From: Gymnopilus junonius
Taxonomy: Eukaryota > Basidiomycota > Agaricomycetes > Agaricales > Galerinaceae
Length of the DNA: 35,905 nt
Assembly: GCA_015501075.1 (NCBI GenBank)
Contig: JADNYJ010000328.1
Span: forward strand, 1 to 35,905
Direction of reading: 5' to 3'
Shown here: positions 1 to 10,836 of the stretch, piece after piece
How positions within the stretch are numbered: the stretch's first letter is position 1
How the letters are laid out: each line of letters starts with the position of its first letter
The notes under the pieces: generated by a model
Told to the model about the DNA's origin: nothing
Databases searched by the model: none
Seen by the model: only the letters and a program-made list of their open reading frames with translations
Program-made: the position numbers and the translations under genes

Positions 1-1381
1 CTCCCACACCTCTCACACACCACATCACTCTGCAAGCTCCCCGAAAACGTCGAGTGGATGATACAATTACAGCTGATGTTCGTGCACCCGCGTGAGGTGG
101 AGTGGATGTGGTTGACGGAGGCCATGAAGAATTCGTGGGCGTCTTGTTGGGCGTAGCCGGATAGTTCGGCGGAGGAGGCTCGCCAGGATGTGGCGAGGAA
201 GGAGATGGGTGCGTATGGCGAGGGTGGGGAGGCTGTGTCGGAGTAGATCTGGAGTTGGTTGGGTGTTAAGTATGGGAGTCAATGAGGAAAGGAGACAAAA
301 AGAAGGAGATCGAGCAAGGAAGGAAGGAAGGAAGGGTGGGGTGAAAGAGCGGAAGAAAGAAAAGAACCCACCTCTGCAAACAACTTGTCCATCTCGCAGC
401 ACGTACAATTCTCCACCTTGCACTGCTTGGAATTATGCTTGTCGCTGAGAAAATAATTCCGTAACAATGGGTTGTGGATGAAACATTGTAGGACGACGTT
501 CATGTAGCATGTTTGACCCAGGTTTAAGAGTCCTCTTCGGCCTGCAAGCATATGGAGGGCGTCACTTGAATTTAGGACGAAAGGCAAGCAAGGAAGGGAG
601 GAAACGAACCATGGCATGGGATTGACTCAGCTCCTTGGAGAGCTTGTATTTCTGCTGAGGTTGGTACCCAGGGTTTGAATGATTCTCGCGCGATTTTGGA
701 GTCTGAAGGAACAATGAGAAAGAGAGTAATTATCGGTCAGCTGATGAAAATGAACGATAACAATAAACAGACAGACGAACTCTGCGACTTTGTTAGCTTC
801 TCCTCAGCCGCCACTGTCGCTGACAGCTGCATTTGTTCTAGTTTCGGGTGATATATAAAGTCTTCACAATCTGTGCAGTATACTGAACCGCTCCGGGCGT
901 CGACACCTGTTGAAAAGAAGGTAAAACATCAGGACTAGGATTTCTGGCTACGAACTAATAGCGAGAGAGACTAACAGAATTGATGACCAACACTCCTCAA
1001 ATGCTGCTTAATATGACCATCTTGCCAACACCCGATAAACTGACATTGAAGGCACGCAAACGGTCTTGTCAACGACATATGACACGTCCCACATGTTGGC
1101 GCAGCAATCTAAGAAACAAGAAACATAGTTTAGAATAAGCACACACCCCATAATAACGTACTCATGCTCGTCATTCATAAATCACAGAGCACTGAGCACT
1201 GAACATCAAATAGCCGACGTACCTTTCTCCGTTTCACAGGCCGGGTGCTGCTGGAGGTGGACAGTGAACGATACGCAGCCCATGTAACCACCGATGTATA
1301 TTTCGATGCAATTTCGTTGTGGATGGTTTGTTGACCATCCCCGAGAGCGACAGAGATGTGTGGGCAGGACGATGATGCCAT
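1..1381 (-). CDS. UBP8: Ubp8/USP22-like ubiquitin-specific protease, 3' end outside window
   Basis: Deubiquitinase of the SAGA co-activator module, which in this family removes ubiquitin from histone H2B. The model starts at ATG 1381 (MASSSCPHIS). An N-terminal zinc-finger UBP domain follows, visible as PTCGTCHMSLTRPFACLQC, FIGCW and GHIKQH near 1010-1110 and as VYCTDCEDFIYHP near 840-900. A linker exon at about 615-700 contains SFKPWVPTSAEIQAL. The USP core begins at about 560 with GRRGLLNLGQTCYMNVVLQ, where the Cys of QTCYMN is the nucleophile. It continues through NPLLRNYFLSDKHN, crosses an intron at about 256-371, and reaches GYAQQDAHEFF before leaving the window at LQSDVVCERCG. The catalytic His lies beyond the edge. 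Intron phases agree throughout, and no frameshift was seen. The assignment is firm. Ubp8 rather than another USP is inferred from the ZnF-UBP plus this core signature. Confidence 0.93.
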
Positions 1382-2166
1382 AGTTCACTGTTCAACGTGG
1401 TTGGATTTAGTTATACCCTTTCCTAAATTGTTCGGAATAATTTTTTGAGAAAACTGTAAGATACCAGTCAGTACCTTCAAAAAATAAATAATCCAGAATG
1501 TCTCCTACCGGTATTGGATGCAGAACCTCTGGGTAACGACTTGTCCGGCTGTGGTGAGCGATTTACAAAGCCCCCGGGTGGCGGGAAACGCGAGTTGATG
1601 CAGCTGATGGTCACGCTACACGTGCGTTTGTCACAGATATCCTTATGTGACAGATAAGATAAGATCTGGTAACGTACATCGATAAAAGATTAATTAAGCT
1701 GGCCAAAGAACTGGGATTCCTTCGAATGTCAATTGAATAGTCGACTTCTTGACTGACCTTCCTCGATCTGGAGATTTGTTGATGAGAGAGCAGTGCTTAA
1801 AATCCCCTCTGGCCAATGACGGGCGCGGTGAATGTCGGGTAGCGGATAAATAAATAACCCCGTGATAAATTAGTACTTGAAGGGAACGCCATAAAGGCGC
1901 GTCTATTGAGGGACTATTTGGCGCTGAATACAGGCATGTGTTCATTTTCCAGACGCAGCACAAATATGCAGGAGAAATACACTGTGCACAGAAGAGGATG
2001 ATCGATAGTACGAGGATCGATGGCAGCCGACCAGCAATGAGTCACGACCTTCCTTTTGGGGGGGCTTAAGTAGGGAACAGCCATCACACCAGCCTTGCGG
2101 ACAACACTCACCTCGATCCAGCAATCCCCTTACTTTTTTCTATCTTTCCTTCTTTCTCCCATCACA
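1382..2166. promoter_or_regulatory. divergent intergenic region between UBP8 and the 2167 gene
   Basis: About 785 bp separate two start codons that point away from each other, so this stretch should hold both promoters. No ORF here has an expected exon structure or a recognisable motif. A pyrimidine-rich stretch at about 2128-2166 runs directly into the ATG at 2167, a usual feature of fungal 5' leaders. The short minus-strand ORFs between 1694 and 2124 overlap each other in different frames and look like chance ORFs. Confidence 0.4.
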
Positions 2167-2958
2167 ATGAGCACAGCAGCAAACTCGTACTACTTCCGCC
2201 GCCGCACCATAGGCAGGGCGGCCTCGCCCCCCACATGGGCTTGCTACGAGCAGATCCACCACGACGACTCCGACTCCAACTCCGAGTCTGATTCCTGCTC
2301 AGAGGACGATGAGGACTACCCAGGTGGCGTAGGCAGCACCACAGCAGCACCGCATGCTCGGGACTCCGACTCGGAGGACAACGACAGCGAGCTGCCTAGC
2401 CACACCCACACCGCCACCGACGCCCAGAGGGCCGGCGCAAACGCAGACAGTGAGCACGATATAGATATGGACATTGATGAAGAAGGGGATGCAAGTGCGA
2501 ATAAGAAGAAAGACGTCAAAGGCAAGCAGCGCGCTGTCGAGCCTGAACCGCTGCCAGAGCCCACGACGACGACCCCAGGCGCCAGCGGAAGAAGCGGCCT
2601 CACGTCTATACCCTCCGCCCCATCTTGACGATCCAGCGGAGTCAAGGTTTCGTGTGGAATCAGGTTCGTTCTTTCCCTTTCATATCGTCTGTGCCGTGCA
2701 ATGCTAACTAATTTCGATTCCAGGACCTATTCGTCCCCCGTATATTAAAGACCGATGTAAGTACCTCCTCAGTATGCCACTCCGCCAGTCGTCTCACACC
2801 GTTGCCCCTTTCTAGATATCGCATCCACATCCCCCCCAAACTCGCGAGGCTTCATCTCCAGCTCCGTCGGGTCCAACAACTCGGCCATGACCGACTACGA
2901 AGTCGAAGTGGTGGAGATTAGAGTGAACCCGGGTGATTTAGACGATATCATCCCGTGA
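2167..2958 (+). CDS. hypothetical acidic protein with conserved-looking C-terminus; possible 1-base frameshift
   Basis: Family not recognised by name. Residues 1-120 are disordered and rich in Asp, Glu and Ser (SDSNSESDSCSEDDEDY, then DIDMDIDEEGD), followed by a basic KKKDVKGKQRA stretch. A probable 50-nt intron (2536-2585, branch-like CTGAAC) leads to an ordered segment reading RKKRPHVYTLRPILTIQR, then SQGFVWNQ. After a 60-nt intron (2664-2723) the next exon reads DLFVP. The downstream reading PPYIKDR followed by YIASTSPPN lies in another frame, offset at a run of five C at 2735-2739. The last exon (2816-2958) ends in DYEVEVVEIRVNPGDLDDIIP. One missing C restores a continuous protein. Alternatively, a donor inside the previous exon (CAAG then GTTTCG) would splice in frame and skip GFVWNQDLFV. 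The acidic head and lack of membrane segments suggest a soluble, possibly nuclear protein. That is only inference. Confidence 0.65.
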
Positions 2959-3134
2959 ACATTTGCTCGCACTCACGGTTCTTGCAAGTTCGGTTCCATG
3001 AACGTTAATTACCGTGATCCCACTTCCATGGCGGCTTTTCTGCACTCATTTGACTTTGACTTGCGTTTGAATTCTTGATCTCCGGCCATAAATGTATCCT
3101 ATAGTCAGCATCAGCACCAGCACCATTAAGCACT

Positions 3135-3540
3135 GTATTGGTTGTCTGTCTTTTTCTTTTTCCTTTCAAACTTCTTTGCGGTTCTCATTTCGGCTTGTAC
3201 ATACATATTACAAGTTCTTCTTTTGCTTTTACCTCCCTTTCTTTCTCCTTTTTGCGTGTAGACAAGCATCTTCTTCGCGTCCTTCTCCGTGCTCTCGTTC
3301 TTGCTCGGTACACCTCGCTCTCAAACATTCGTCTCCTTTAAATTTACTTTTCTTACCTTTTCTTGTCTTGAACTCTCACATCACAGTGATCCCCTACATA
3401 CATACAGCGTATCGATCTACACATACACTATAAAGAAAGTCTTTCTCTTTCTCCTCTCTTCCTCTCTTATTCTCTAACTTTGTATCGCATATCTACATGA
3501 CTGTGTCCTTTCTTGTTCTTTCTTTCTCTTCCTTACTCCT
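3135..3540 (+). promoter_or_regulatory. CT-rich tract resembling a fungal core promoter or 5' leader
   Basis: On the + strand roughly 400 bases are strongly enriched in T and C, with repeated TTTCTTT and CTCTCTTCC blocks. In filamentous fungi such tracts commonly lie just upstream of transcription starts of well-expressed genes. No supportable coding region follows on the + strand within 3 kb, so its role here is unclear. It could equally be the transcribed 3' flank of the 2167 gene or a remnant of a lost gene's promoter. Confidence 0.25.
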
Positions 3541-4495
3541 GAAACTCTCCAATGTTACTCGAATCGAATCGGTTTTTTTCTTGATCACTTCGCTGGACCC
3601 AATTCTTAATCAAGATTCAAGTTGTAACATGTTCTTGTTTTCCTCCCGAAGATGTACTGGAGGGAGATCGATTCTGCGGGTACGTGGAGGGGATTTCGAA
3701 TTCAGCGGTACGATCATGATAAAAATCCAGCATGATACATAAGAACCCCACTGGCAGTACTCAGCGCATTATGTATACGTTAGTCGTTACCAGTTCCAGC
3801 AAAAGAAGTTGAAACCGAGCTAGGGTACGTAAGTATTACTAGCAGAGTACCGCACAGGCGGTGGTGACTGAAATTTCAAATAGATTTACGTGTTTACTTC
3901 AGGAATCAAGCTTTAAATTGTGGAGAACACTAGCATCCTGGTATTTTTCTCCATAGACATCATTCCAGGCGATGGTTCAAGCGTTCATGAGTCGCTTCCC
4001 GCATAGCCGTCGTCGTAACGCGAGCTCGGGTATTGGGATATATGTATATTTACGGGCGCTAGAATGTTCGGATTGCCATATACTTGCTAGTGCCGTAAGC
4101 ACCCCTATTTGAGAGGAAATTAACAGTAGAATGACGAACAGCGAACCAACTCTTTCGATCTTTCGACGCGATCCCGCCCGCCGCAGCGCTGACAGGCTCG
4201 CCGAAGAAACTCCAAGCGCTCAGCCATCGGATGACTGGGCTTGTAGTATCGATGACCGGACCGGACGATCATCATCATCAGCCGATGTCAATGTCAGAGT
4301 GAGAAGTCCCATCAGCTTCCCATGCTCCTCACATGAGTGATGAGTCTACCCACAAGCCGCCATCAGAGTTCAGCTTGATCATGGTCCATGGAGCTGTGCG
4401 CCTGTATCATTGTTCGCTGTTTATTGAAGGAAAAAATATTCAGATGAAAATGTATCAAGAATTGAGATGACTCGGAAATAACCCCGAAGCCCGAG

Positions 4496-4600
4496 GGGTT
4501 TCGAATTGTGGGCGTTAAACGCTTAGAATTTAAACTTATTAATATTCCAAATTCGCAGAAAACGATTCTGCAAAAGTATCATCAATCAACGCTAGGTCGT
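4496..4600. repeat. diverged repeat, copy A
   Basis: This copy reads GTTTCGAATTGTGGGCGTTA, then AAACG, and later GAAAACGATTCTG with AAAAGTATCAT. Copy B at 5427-5530 shows GTTTCAAACTGTGGGTGATT, AAACACG, and GAAAACGACGCTG with AAAGGTTGTCAT in the same order and similar spacing. The match is imperfect by eye, with many transitions between the copies. Confidence 0.35.
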
Positions 4601-5426
4601 CAGAACAAAATGAATGAAGAGGTGAGAAATGCACCCAACTTAAAAGCCCATCATCAACGCACAGCCATGCGTATGAAAGCCAAAGCTGGACAGGACCCAA
4701 TGACTGAATGATCCAACGCGTAGCATCCAAGCAACATCAAGAATTTCACTCTAATCGGCCAAGGCAAATTTTCGATTCGAGGTCGACCACTAATTTTAGG
4801 AATTTTGTCTTTTTTCGGTTGCCCGAAGTCCACTGGACTAGGTTGAAATGGTGACTCAATTTCCAATGGGAGGGTGCTATGATCTAGCGGAAGAATTGGA
4901 TACATTTCCTCGTGGACTGAGATAGTCTACGAATAGCTATCGTTGAGCCTAGATATTATCATTCTTTCGTCTGTCGGAGCAGAAATGATGTTAGGCATAT
5001 GCAACAGCATCTAGTTGAATGAAAGCATGGCTATATTAAGTTGTAGTATGCAGGTTTGTCTTATAAATACAGTGTCGATGAAATTCAGGGATGATGATGA
5101 CGACAGACCGAATAGCCTGATATCATCAATAGCTCCCTATTCAGGCAGAAGGAGAGCCAGAACAGCAGTTGAGGTCTTTAAATTTCCAATGATGAAGAAT
5201 GATAAAATGTCGATCATTTACCTTGGCAGTCTGGGGGAGAAAAATCTGATAAAGGATCTTGACTGACTCAGATATCTCGAAAGAGGCGCTGGTCGTCGCC
5301 GGAAGGTTGGAGACTGAGATGCGAATCTACCAGCCTTCCATGTCTTTACAATTTTGAAACACCAAGCTGTGACTCATTTTTCATTTTTGTCATACAAAAC
5401 GGGTGTGATCGTATCGATTCTTCTGC

Positions 5427-5530
5427 CGTTTCAAACTGTGGGTGATTAAACACGATTAGAACACAAGGCACGAAAGGTCAGTCACTGAAAACGACGCTGT
5501 AAAGGTTGTCATATAACGGGCCGTGTAGAA
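5427..5530. repeat. diverged repeat, copy B
   Basis: Partner of copy A at 4496-4600, in the same orientation and about 930 bp away. Both copies keep the order of three short blocks (GTTTC..A..TGTGGG, TTAAAC, GAAAACGA). Neither copy is coding as far as can be seen. This suggests an old local duplication or two remnants of one element. Confidence 0.35.
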
Positions 5531-6515
5531 AATTTTAAGGAAGTCAAAGATCTGAATGGAAGCTCTTGTTTCCGCTGACGAGCATGAGAAAACTGGGTCA
5601 ATAGGTGGCTGGATGAGCAACTGTATTGGGCTTTAAGGAGCAAATGCTGCTTCACGCATTAACAGCGGCCTCATTCCTATTTATTACTTGTGATAAATCC
5701 CACAACAGGAGCTTAAAATATTGCTTGATTCAATGATTTTGGCATATAATTTCTCTTTCAGTAGCCGCTGCAGTCGCTTCAGCTTTACGACTTTTAATAT
5801 GGAGATGGAGGAGTTCTATTTTTAAATTACAGTCAACTACCTCGAAAGGTTTACTAGAGTCGGCGGAATCTCAGCCGGATCTAATTTTCTTTCGTTCTGT
5901 CCTGCTAGATCATGGAATGTGAGGGAGAATGGTGACGTTTTCAGAATTTATTCCCCCATTTTCCAAATGCGTCCAGAACATCGCAAATTGAAAAAGGCTG
6001 CGCTGAACGTTCTCATCTTATGTATGGAACGCAACATGGTCTCCGCGGTCCACCGAAATAGCGCTGAAATCCAAATATCCTCTGAAGTAAACTTCTGAAA
6101 ATAATTCGCAAAGCAGGCGGTTCTAAATAGGGATGATAACGATAGAAGTGATAAAGACGTGTGATCATTGGGGGACTTAAACTGGAGAAAGAGTTGTGGG
6201 CGAACGTAGGAAAAAATGGAGCTGATAGAATGTTCTACTTGGATACAAACACAGAGCGTCATAATATAGCGATGACAAAGAGGATAACATGACGACACGA
6301 ATGGACAAAACAAGAAAACAATTGAAAGCAAAGCGAGGCAAGATACAATATTTAATGCACGAAAATCCTCGAAAAAGGTCTACACCCGTAAAACGTCCAT
6401 GAGCAAAAGGAATGAGTGGCTGGAAGCTAAGTATTAGCGACAAACAAATCAGAGAACGACAGGCGGACATACCAGATATTTCTGCCTTAAGAAAGACGTT
6501 GCGCCAGCACGTTTC

Positions 6516-8067
6516 TTAGTAGGTGCGGTGCCTGTGGGAAGCCTTCCTACTTTCTTTTGTGTCCTCGAAACGAGTGAAGGAGTGAGAGCGTATCAATGGG
6601 AAATGAGGAGGCGTCTCGTCTGTAGTCTGTAAACTATGGGTAGATTTCGACGCAAAGGCATGTCCACTTTGGTAGGGGTATGTAATATACGGTCCTTGTC
6701 CCTGGCCATGCGCTACAATTCCCGGATCACTATAGCTGGGAAAGAGCAACCCAAGGGGTACAGAGGGATCCATCCCAACGGGCTGGGACGGGTGTGTTGA
6801 TTCCCAACGCATCTGTGGGCCCGTCACAAGCGGGGGACCAGCTCTGACGTCGTAATTTGGGCTCAAATTCGCATCGAAGCCAGAGTGACCGACAGTGGAC
6901 CCTGTCTGGGAGTTGTAGTAGGCTTGGGGGTTAGGCAATGGAGGCCTCACACCGAAGAGCTGATGTGGAGATGGATAAGGGGACGCTCGACTACGATTAT
7001 AGGGTGTGTGGAGTCCCCTCGAAGGACCAGACGAAAGATGTACGTCGTCTGGATCAACGCCACCACCAGATTGTAATTCTTTTGTTTTTCGACTGCGAGG
7101 GCGCTTGTCGCCGTCGCCTCGTCGAAAGTCCAACGTCCAGTAGTATCCTTTTCCGGGATGACTCGCGGGTCGCTCGACCTTGACGAAGACAGACTTCAAA
7201 GAGAGGTTATGTCGTATAGATTTCTTACGAGAAATAAATAAGAGTGCTACATTAGACAAGGGCCAGTGCACTCACCTTCCAAGACGCGTCCTTTCCCGAC
7301 TTCGCAGGAAATCTGGTCTCGATCTCATCGTATATTTGACTAAGGGTCAACATTTTTCGTTGGCTCCCCCAAATAGCCAGTTTGATCAGTCGCGTGATCC
7401 CAGGTGGCCATGGGTGTTCGGGTAAAACAGACAAGTTGACTGGCTCCGGAGGAGCGATGCCGAGGGTATTTCTGAGATATTTTCTGTCTCCTCGTGGGGT
7501 GGTAGGGAACCATGAAGGGAGGCATACGAAAAGACGCTGTCGTTATCGTCCAACGACAAGGTGTCAGATTCAGGGCTAGGGAAAGTTGAATGCGGATCGT
7601 CCAGGGCGTTGGCAATGTCCTGCATGGCAAAGCCTTCAGATTCTTGTCTCCGGTAGGCAGGATTTAACATGAACGTCTGTTTTAACAGGCAATACGTTAC
7701 AGTGAGCACATTCCGATTCAAAAAGCATCCCTTTGATCTAGACAGACTTACCGGACGATAGGAAGTAGGGCCTGTGCAACAAAGTGCTACATCAGTGAAT
7801 CCGTAGCCGGTGCAGATATACGGAAGATGATGCAAGAAACATACTTAGAGAATATCCCTCCGGACCAGAAAAAAGAGGTGAAAGGTGTATGGTATCGTCT
7901 GGGTCATCCTTTATCCTAATTTCTGAAGGCTTTTGAGATGAGGTTTCCGGCTGCATGGCGTTTAAGGGCAAGGAATCTCTGGAAAGTGAGTGAGCATTCG
8001 GCGGGATATAAGCAGAACGGGAAATTTCCATACCCCTTGTGGCTGGCGTCTGAGAATTTTTAGCCAT
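6516..8067 (-). CDS. forkhead (winged-helix) transcription factor, 431 aa
   Basis: Sequence-specific nuclear DNA-binding protein. Five exons (8067-7845, 7771-7752, 7676-7528, 7471-7276, 7223-6516) have phase-consistent GT...AG introns of 73, 75, 56 and 52 nt. Exon 2 is only 20 nt. The start is ATG 8067 (MAKNSQTPAT). An upstream TTG-initiated extension exists but no ATG supports it. The forkhead domain spans roughly residues 150-245: RLIKLAIWGSQRKMLTLSQI, YDEIETRFPAKSGKDASWK, then after an intron KSIRHNLSLKSVFVKVERP and GKGYYWTLDFRRG. The SIRHNLSL recognition-helix signature and GKGYYW wing are intact. The N-terminal 130 residues are Ser/Pro/Asp-rich and the C-terminal 185 are Pro/Tyr/Gly/Ser-rich, both probably disordered. 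The 8068-8500 region upstream presumably contains its promoter. The target process cannot be told from the sequence. Confidence 0.93.
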
Positions 8068-10365
8068 TTTATTAGACCACCAGTAAGTCAAGATCAGAAT
8101 AGAAAGTGGAACACCGACAGAGGAAATGTATTGATGAGGGGCGTGGATAGTTGATGATCAAAGGCAGTCGGCGCCGCTATGGTGGACGACCAGAAGAGGA
8201 GAAAGGAGAGATGTAAATGATATCAGCGCTGAGTGGACCCACACAGAAAAGAGAAGGCTAACATTTACCACGGGATGTCAGGTGATTTGTCGCACAGGAA
8301 GTGCCTATAAACGTCCTAGCGGTGGCCAGTACTTGTGAAATGCAGGCACACTCGGAGAGGACTATCTAACTTTCCATAGAGAGAGTATTCAGTTGGGATG
8401 CAACGAACGGTTGGGCGAGATTTATATCTGCAACGTTGTGCGTGACACATAACGAAATTCATAATGAACGAGCCAACTTTTGGCAGTTTATCGTGCATCG
8501 GTCAGGTTGATGCCCTTTCGATGCCAGCCTTTTGACTCGGGAACTGTCCTCGAGGCGAGTTCTTTGGCCGGGGCATTCCGCCGCTTTAGCCTTGCTATTA
8601 GTTAGGGATCAGCGATGGTTAGAAGATGACACATTTTCCTGCCTTGAGGATGTCGACATATATATCTATGATTCCAGAGACGGAAGGATTGTGGAAAAGC
8701 AGTCTTTGAAAGTTCGTTCCTTGCGTTGTGCTTGGGAAAGCGCCGCGTGCATCAAGGCCTTGACGTGGTAGAACGCACTTGCGCTGTCAACGCGTCATGC
8801 GTCATGCGTTGGTCATGCGTCGTGTTTGTGGGGTCCATCGAATCCATCTATAGACCAATGTAACTCCTTCCAATAGTACGAACTAGAACAATTACTTCGG
8901 ACCCGGTCTATGCAGAGAGGCTCCGTACCCGAGGCCAAAAGAGGTCTAGAAATCTGAAATTTGCACTAGGAGGTGGAAGAGCAGGGAATGTATTCGCTGG
9001 CTAGAAAGGTTAGGTTGGTGTTACGTAATATGATGGCATCATTTTCTATTGTCATGCCCTAAATGTAAACGCTGCTCTCGATGATCCAACGATGACCAAC
9101 TCAATCATATCAAATCGCGCAAAGCTTAAAGCCCAAGTCACAAAATGCCGAGTACGATTACAATCATTATCCCTTACTACCGCAAATACTGACACATTAT
9201 CGTCATTGCAGCCCCAAGAGAAAAATTCGAACGCCGGCGGCGATCCGGCTTCCACTTGATTCCTTCCGCCTCTAACGAGCTCGCTGAGATTCAAACTTAT
9301 TAGATTTCTCACCGATAACTTTTCTGACTCAGGTGTCCGGATCCTTTTCTCCCTTCTCTCTTCAAAAAAACTTTTTACACCTTTTTTTTTCGCCGTCAAC
9401 CCTCCGTGCTGTTTGACTGGAAAAAGCTTCAACTACTCCTAAGTCGGAACGGTGAACCGTCATAAGCAGAGGTCAGTTGCTACATTTGATCCTACTGCAT
9501 GTTACCACCCTTTTAACTGGATGATTCTCTAAGAGGCCTTATGTTTTCCTGGCCTGTGAATTGCAGATTCAGCACTCTGGAACCTATTCCTTAAGGCAAG
9601 GTCTGAATCGAGCTTCTCTTGTAATTTATTGACGCCGCTCAATATCTTAGGCTCGCTTGTAGTTAAGACTATTCTGACCTTATTTTACGGCGCAGAATTC
9701 GAAGAAACTGGTGCTGAACTTGACTTCGATGCATGAACGGCTAGGTCCAACCCCGGAATGTGTCCCCTCCATACAGCACTTATGGCCTTCCTTTCCCACA
9801 AGCTCTGACTATACAAACGGGGTGCAGGTCTCAGACCAAAACAGCAGTCGCGCAACTTGGAACCCTTGATTGAACGCAAGAAATCAACCAGGATCGGATC
9901 AACGTATTGGGAATTGCAAATAGGTTCCTTCTACGACAATTTTTTTCCAGGGTCTGCTGCGAACCGAATGTGAGCAGCTTGGAGTGGGTCGCATGGATCG
10001 CTTATGAGCATCTAGACCCAGGTCAAGTACATCATTGTTTTTCTCTTGCCCACCTTTCGCTGTTCCTAATCTTCCCTTGATCATTGAACAAAATCTGTTA
10101 CGACAGAGGACAAATTTCCATTACAATTGTCCACATCGATGGACGTGCTCATTTACCCCCAATGGATTGTTGCAGACAAGATCTACGTGGAATGGTCTGT
10201 CCCTCTGTTCCATATAATCTCTATCCCCCTCATATAGATGAATACAATCAAGAAGGCTCGTGATGGGCGTTATCCTCTGAGCATGTCAAAATTTTCCTTC
10301 GCTAGGTCAGATGTTCCTTTACAGTCTGATTATTACTCACTTTTTTCCACAGACGTTGAATCATA
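8068..10365. other. 2.3 kb gene-poor region
   Basis: Nothing here has support as a gene. The first part is upstream of the forkhead start and should include its promoter. ORFs at 8532-8771 (+), 9052-9432 (-), 9685-9879 (-) and 9899-10217 lack recognisable motifs, splice-linked continuations or protein-like composition. A short tandem GCGTCAT array lies at 8792-8821. The rest is unremarkable mixed-composition sequence. Confidence 0.35.
8792..8821. repeat. short tandem GCGTCAT repeat
   Basis: Three near-tandem copies of GCGTCAT are followed by GCGTTG and a further GTCATGCGTC. The pattern is seen directly. It may be a small microsatellite-like array or a cluster of binding sites with a CGTCA core (half of a CRE/ATF-type site). 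There is no nearby gene start it clearly serves. Confidence 0.4.
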
Positions 10366-10755
10366 ATGCGTTCGTCCGACCAAACGACAGATACTTTGAC
10401 TAGCTCCATATGCTTACGCAAGTTAGGTCGTTCGCTCCAGCTACTCCCACGAGTCGCATGTTCCTCTCGTTCATTTTCGATCCACTGTGCGACTGGCCTC
10501 GTAAGCTCTCGTAAGGCCAAGTTGGCGCAAATGACGTTTGCGGAATACCTCAATTCCATTTATAAAAGATGTGGCGTGTCGAAGCTCACCGGCACCATTG
10601 CGAAGGACTTCGACATATGGGGTAATCACCATGCTGCGCCCGCAGTCGACAACCAAGAGGAAATGGATATTGGGATAGGTTCCCACATAGCATGGACCAC
10701 TCTCTGTACAATGAACGATCAGGATAAAATATTTGGGTATGTATATCCAATATAA
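10366..10755 (+). CDS. possible hypothetical protein, 129 aa
   Basis: Uninterrupted reading frame from ATG 10366. The first third is rich in Ser, Arg and Leu (RSLQLLPRVACSSRSFS), somewhat like a mitochondrial targeting segment. The remainder is protein-like (AKLAQMTFAEYLNSIYKRCG, then DFDIWGNHHAAPAVDNQEEM). No family was recognised and no splice-linked exons were found. An overlapping antisense ORF of similar length lowers confidence. It lies convergent to the wax-synthase gene, with its end about 80 bp from that gene's stop at 10837. It may be a small real gene or a chance ORF. Confidence 0.3.
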   Translation: MRSSDQTTDTLTSSICLRKLGRSLQLLPRVACSSRSFSIHCATGLVSSRKAKLAQMTFAEYLNSIYKRCGVSKLTGTIAKDFDIWGNHHAAPAVDNQEEMDIGIGSHIAWTTLCTMNDQDKIFGYVYPI

Positions 10756-10836
10756 ATTTTGTAAATTATGCATCCATTGAGTCCCTGAGCAAAATGAGAA
10801 AAATGATAATGGACGGTCATCCGCGCAAAGTCCTAT

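Larger units (their letters stand above)
2959..6515. other. 3.5 kb gene-poor region
   Basis: No ORF in this stretch shows exon structure, a recognisable motif or a convincing start context. The ORFs near 3092-3742, 4131-4340, 4508-4711, 5015-5266 and 5948-6470 are short, overlapping or low in complexity. The region contains a long T/C-rich tract near 3135-3540, a diverged repeat pair near 4496 and 5427, and AT-rich sequence from about 4400 to 6400. The last few hundred bases should include the 3' untranslated part of the forkhead gene. Decayed mobile-element sequence is possible, but none can be named. Confidence 0.4.

Noticed and set aside
9052..9432. 126-codon minus-strand ORF with a basic EERREKRIR segment
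   Set aside because: No family, no splice-linked exons, and a start in a low-complexity A/T run. Not enough to call a gene.
10471..10773. 100-codon minus-strand ORF opposite the 10366 ORF
   Set aside because: It overlaps the plus-strand frame, which has the more protein-like composition. Neither has a recognised family.
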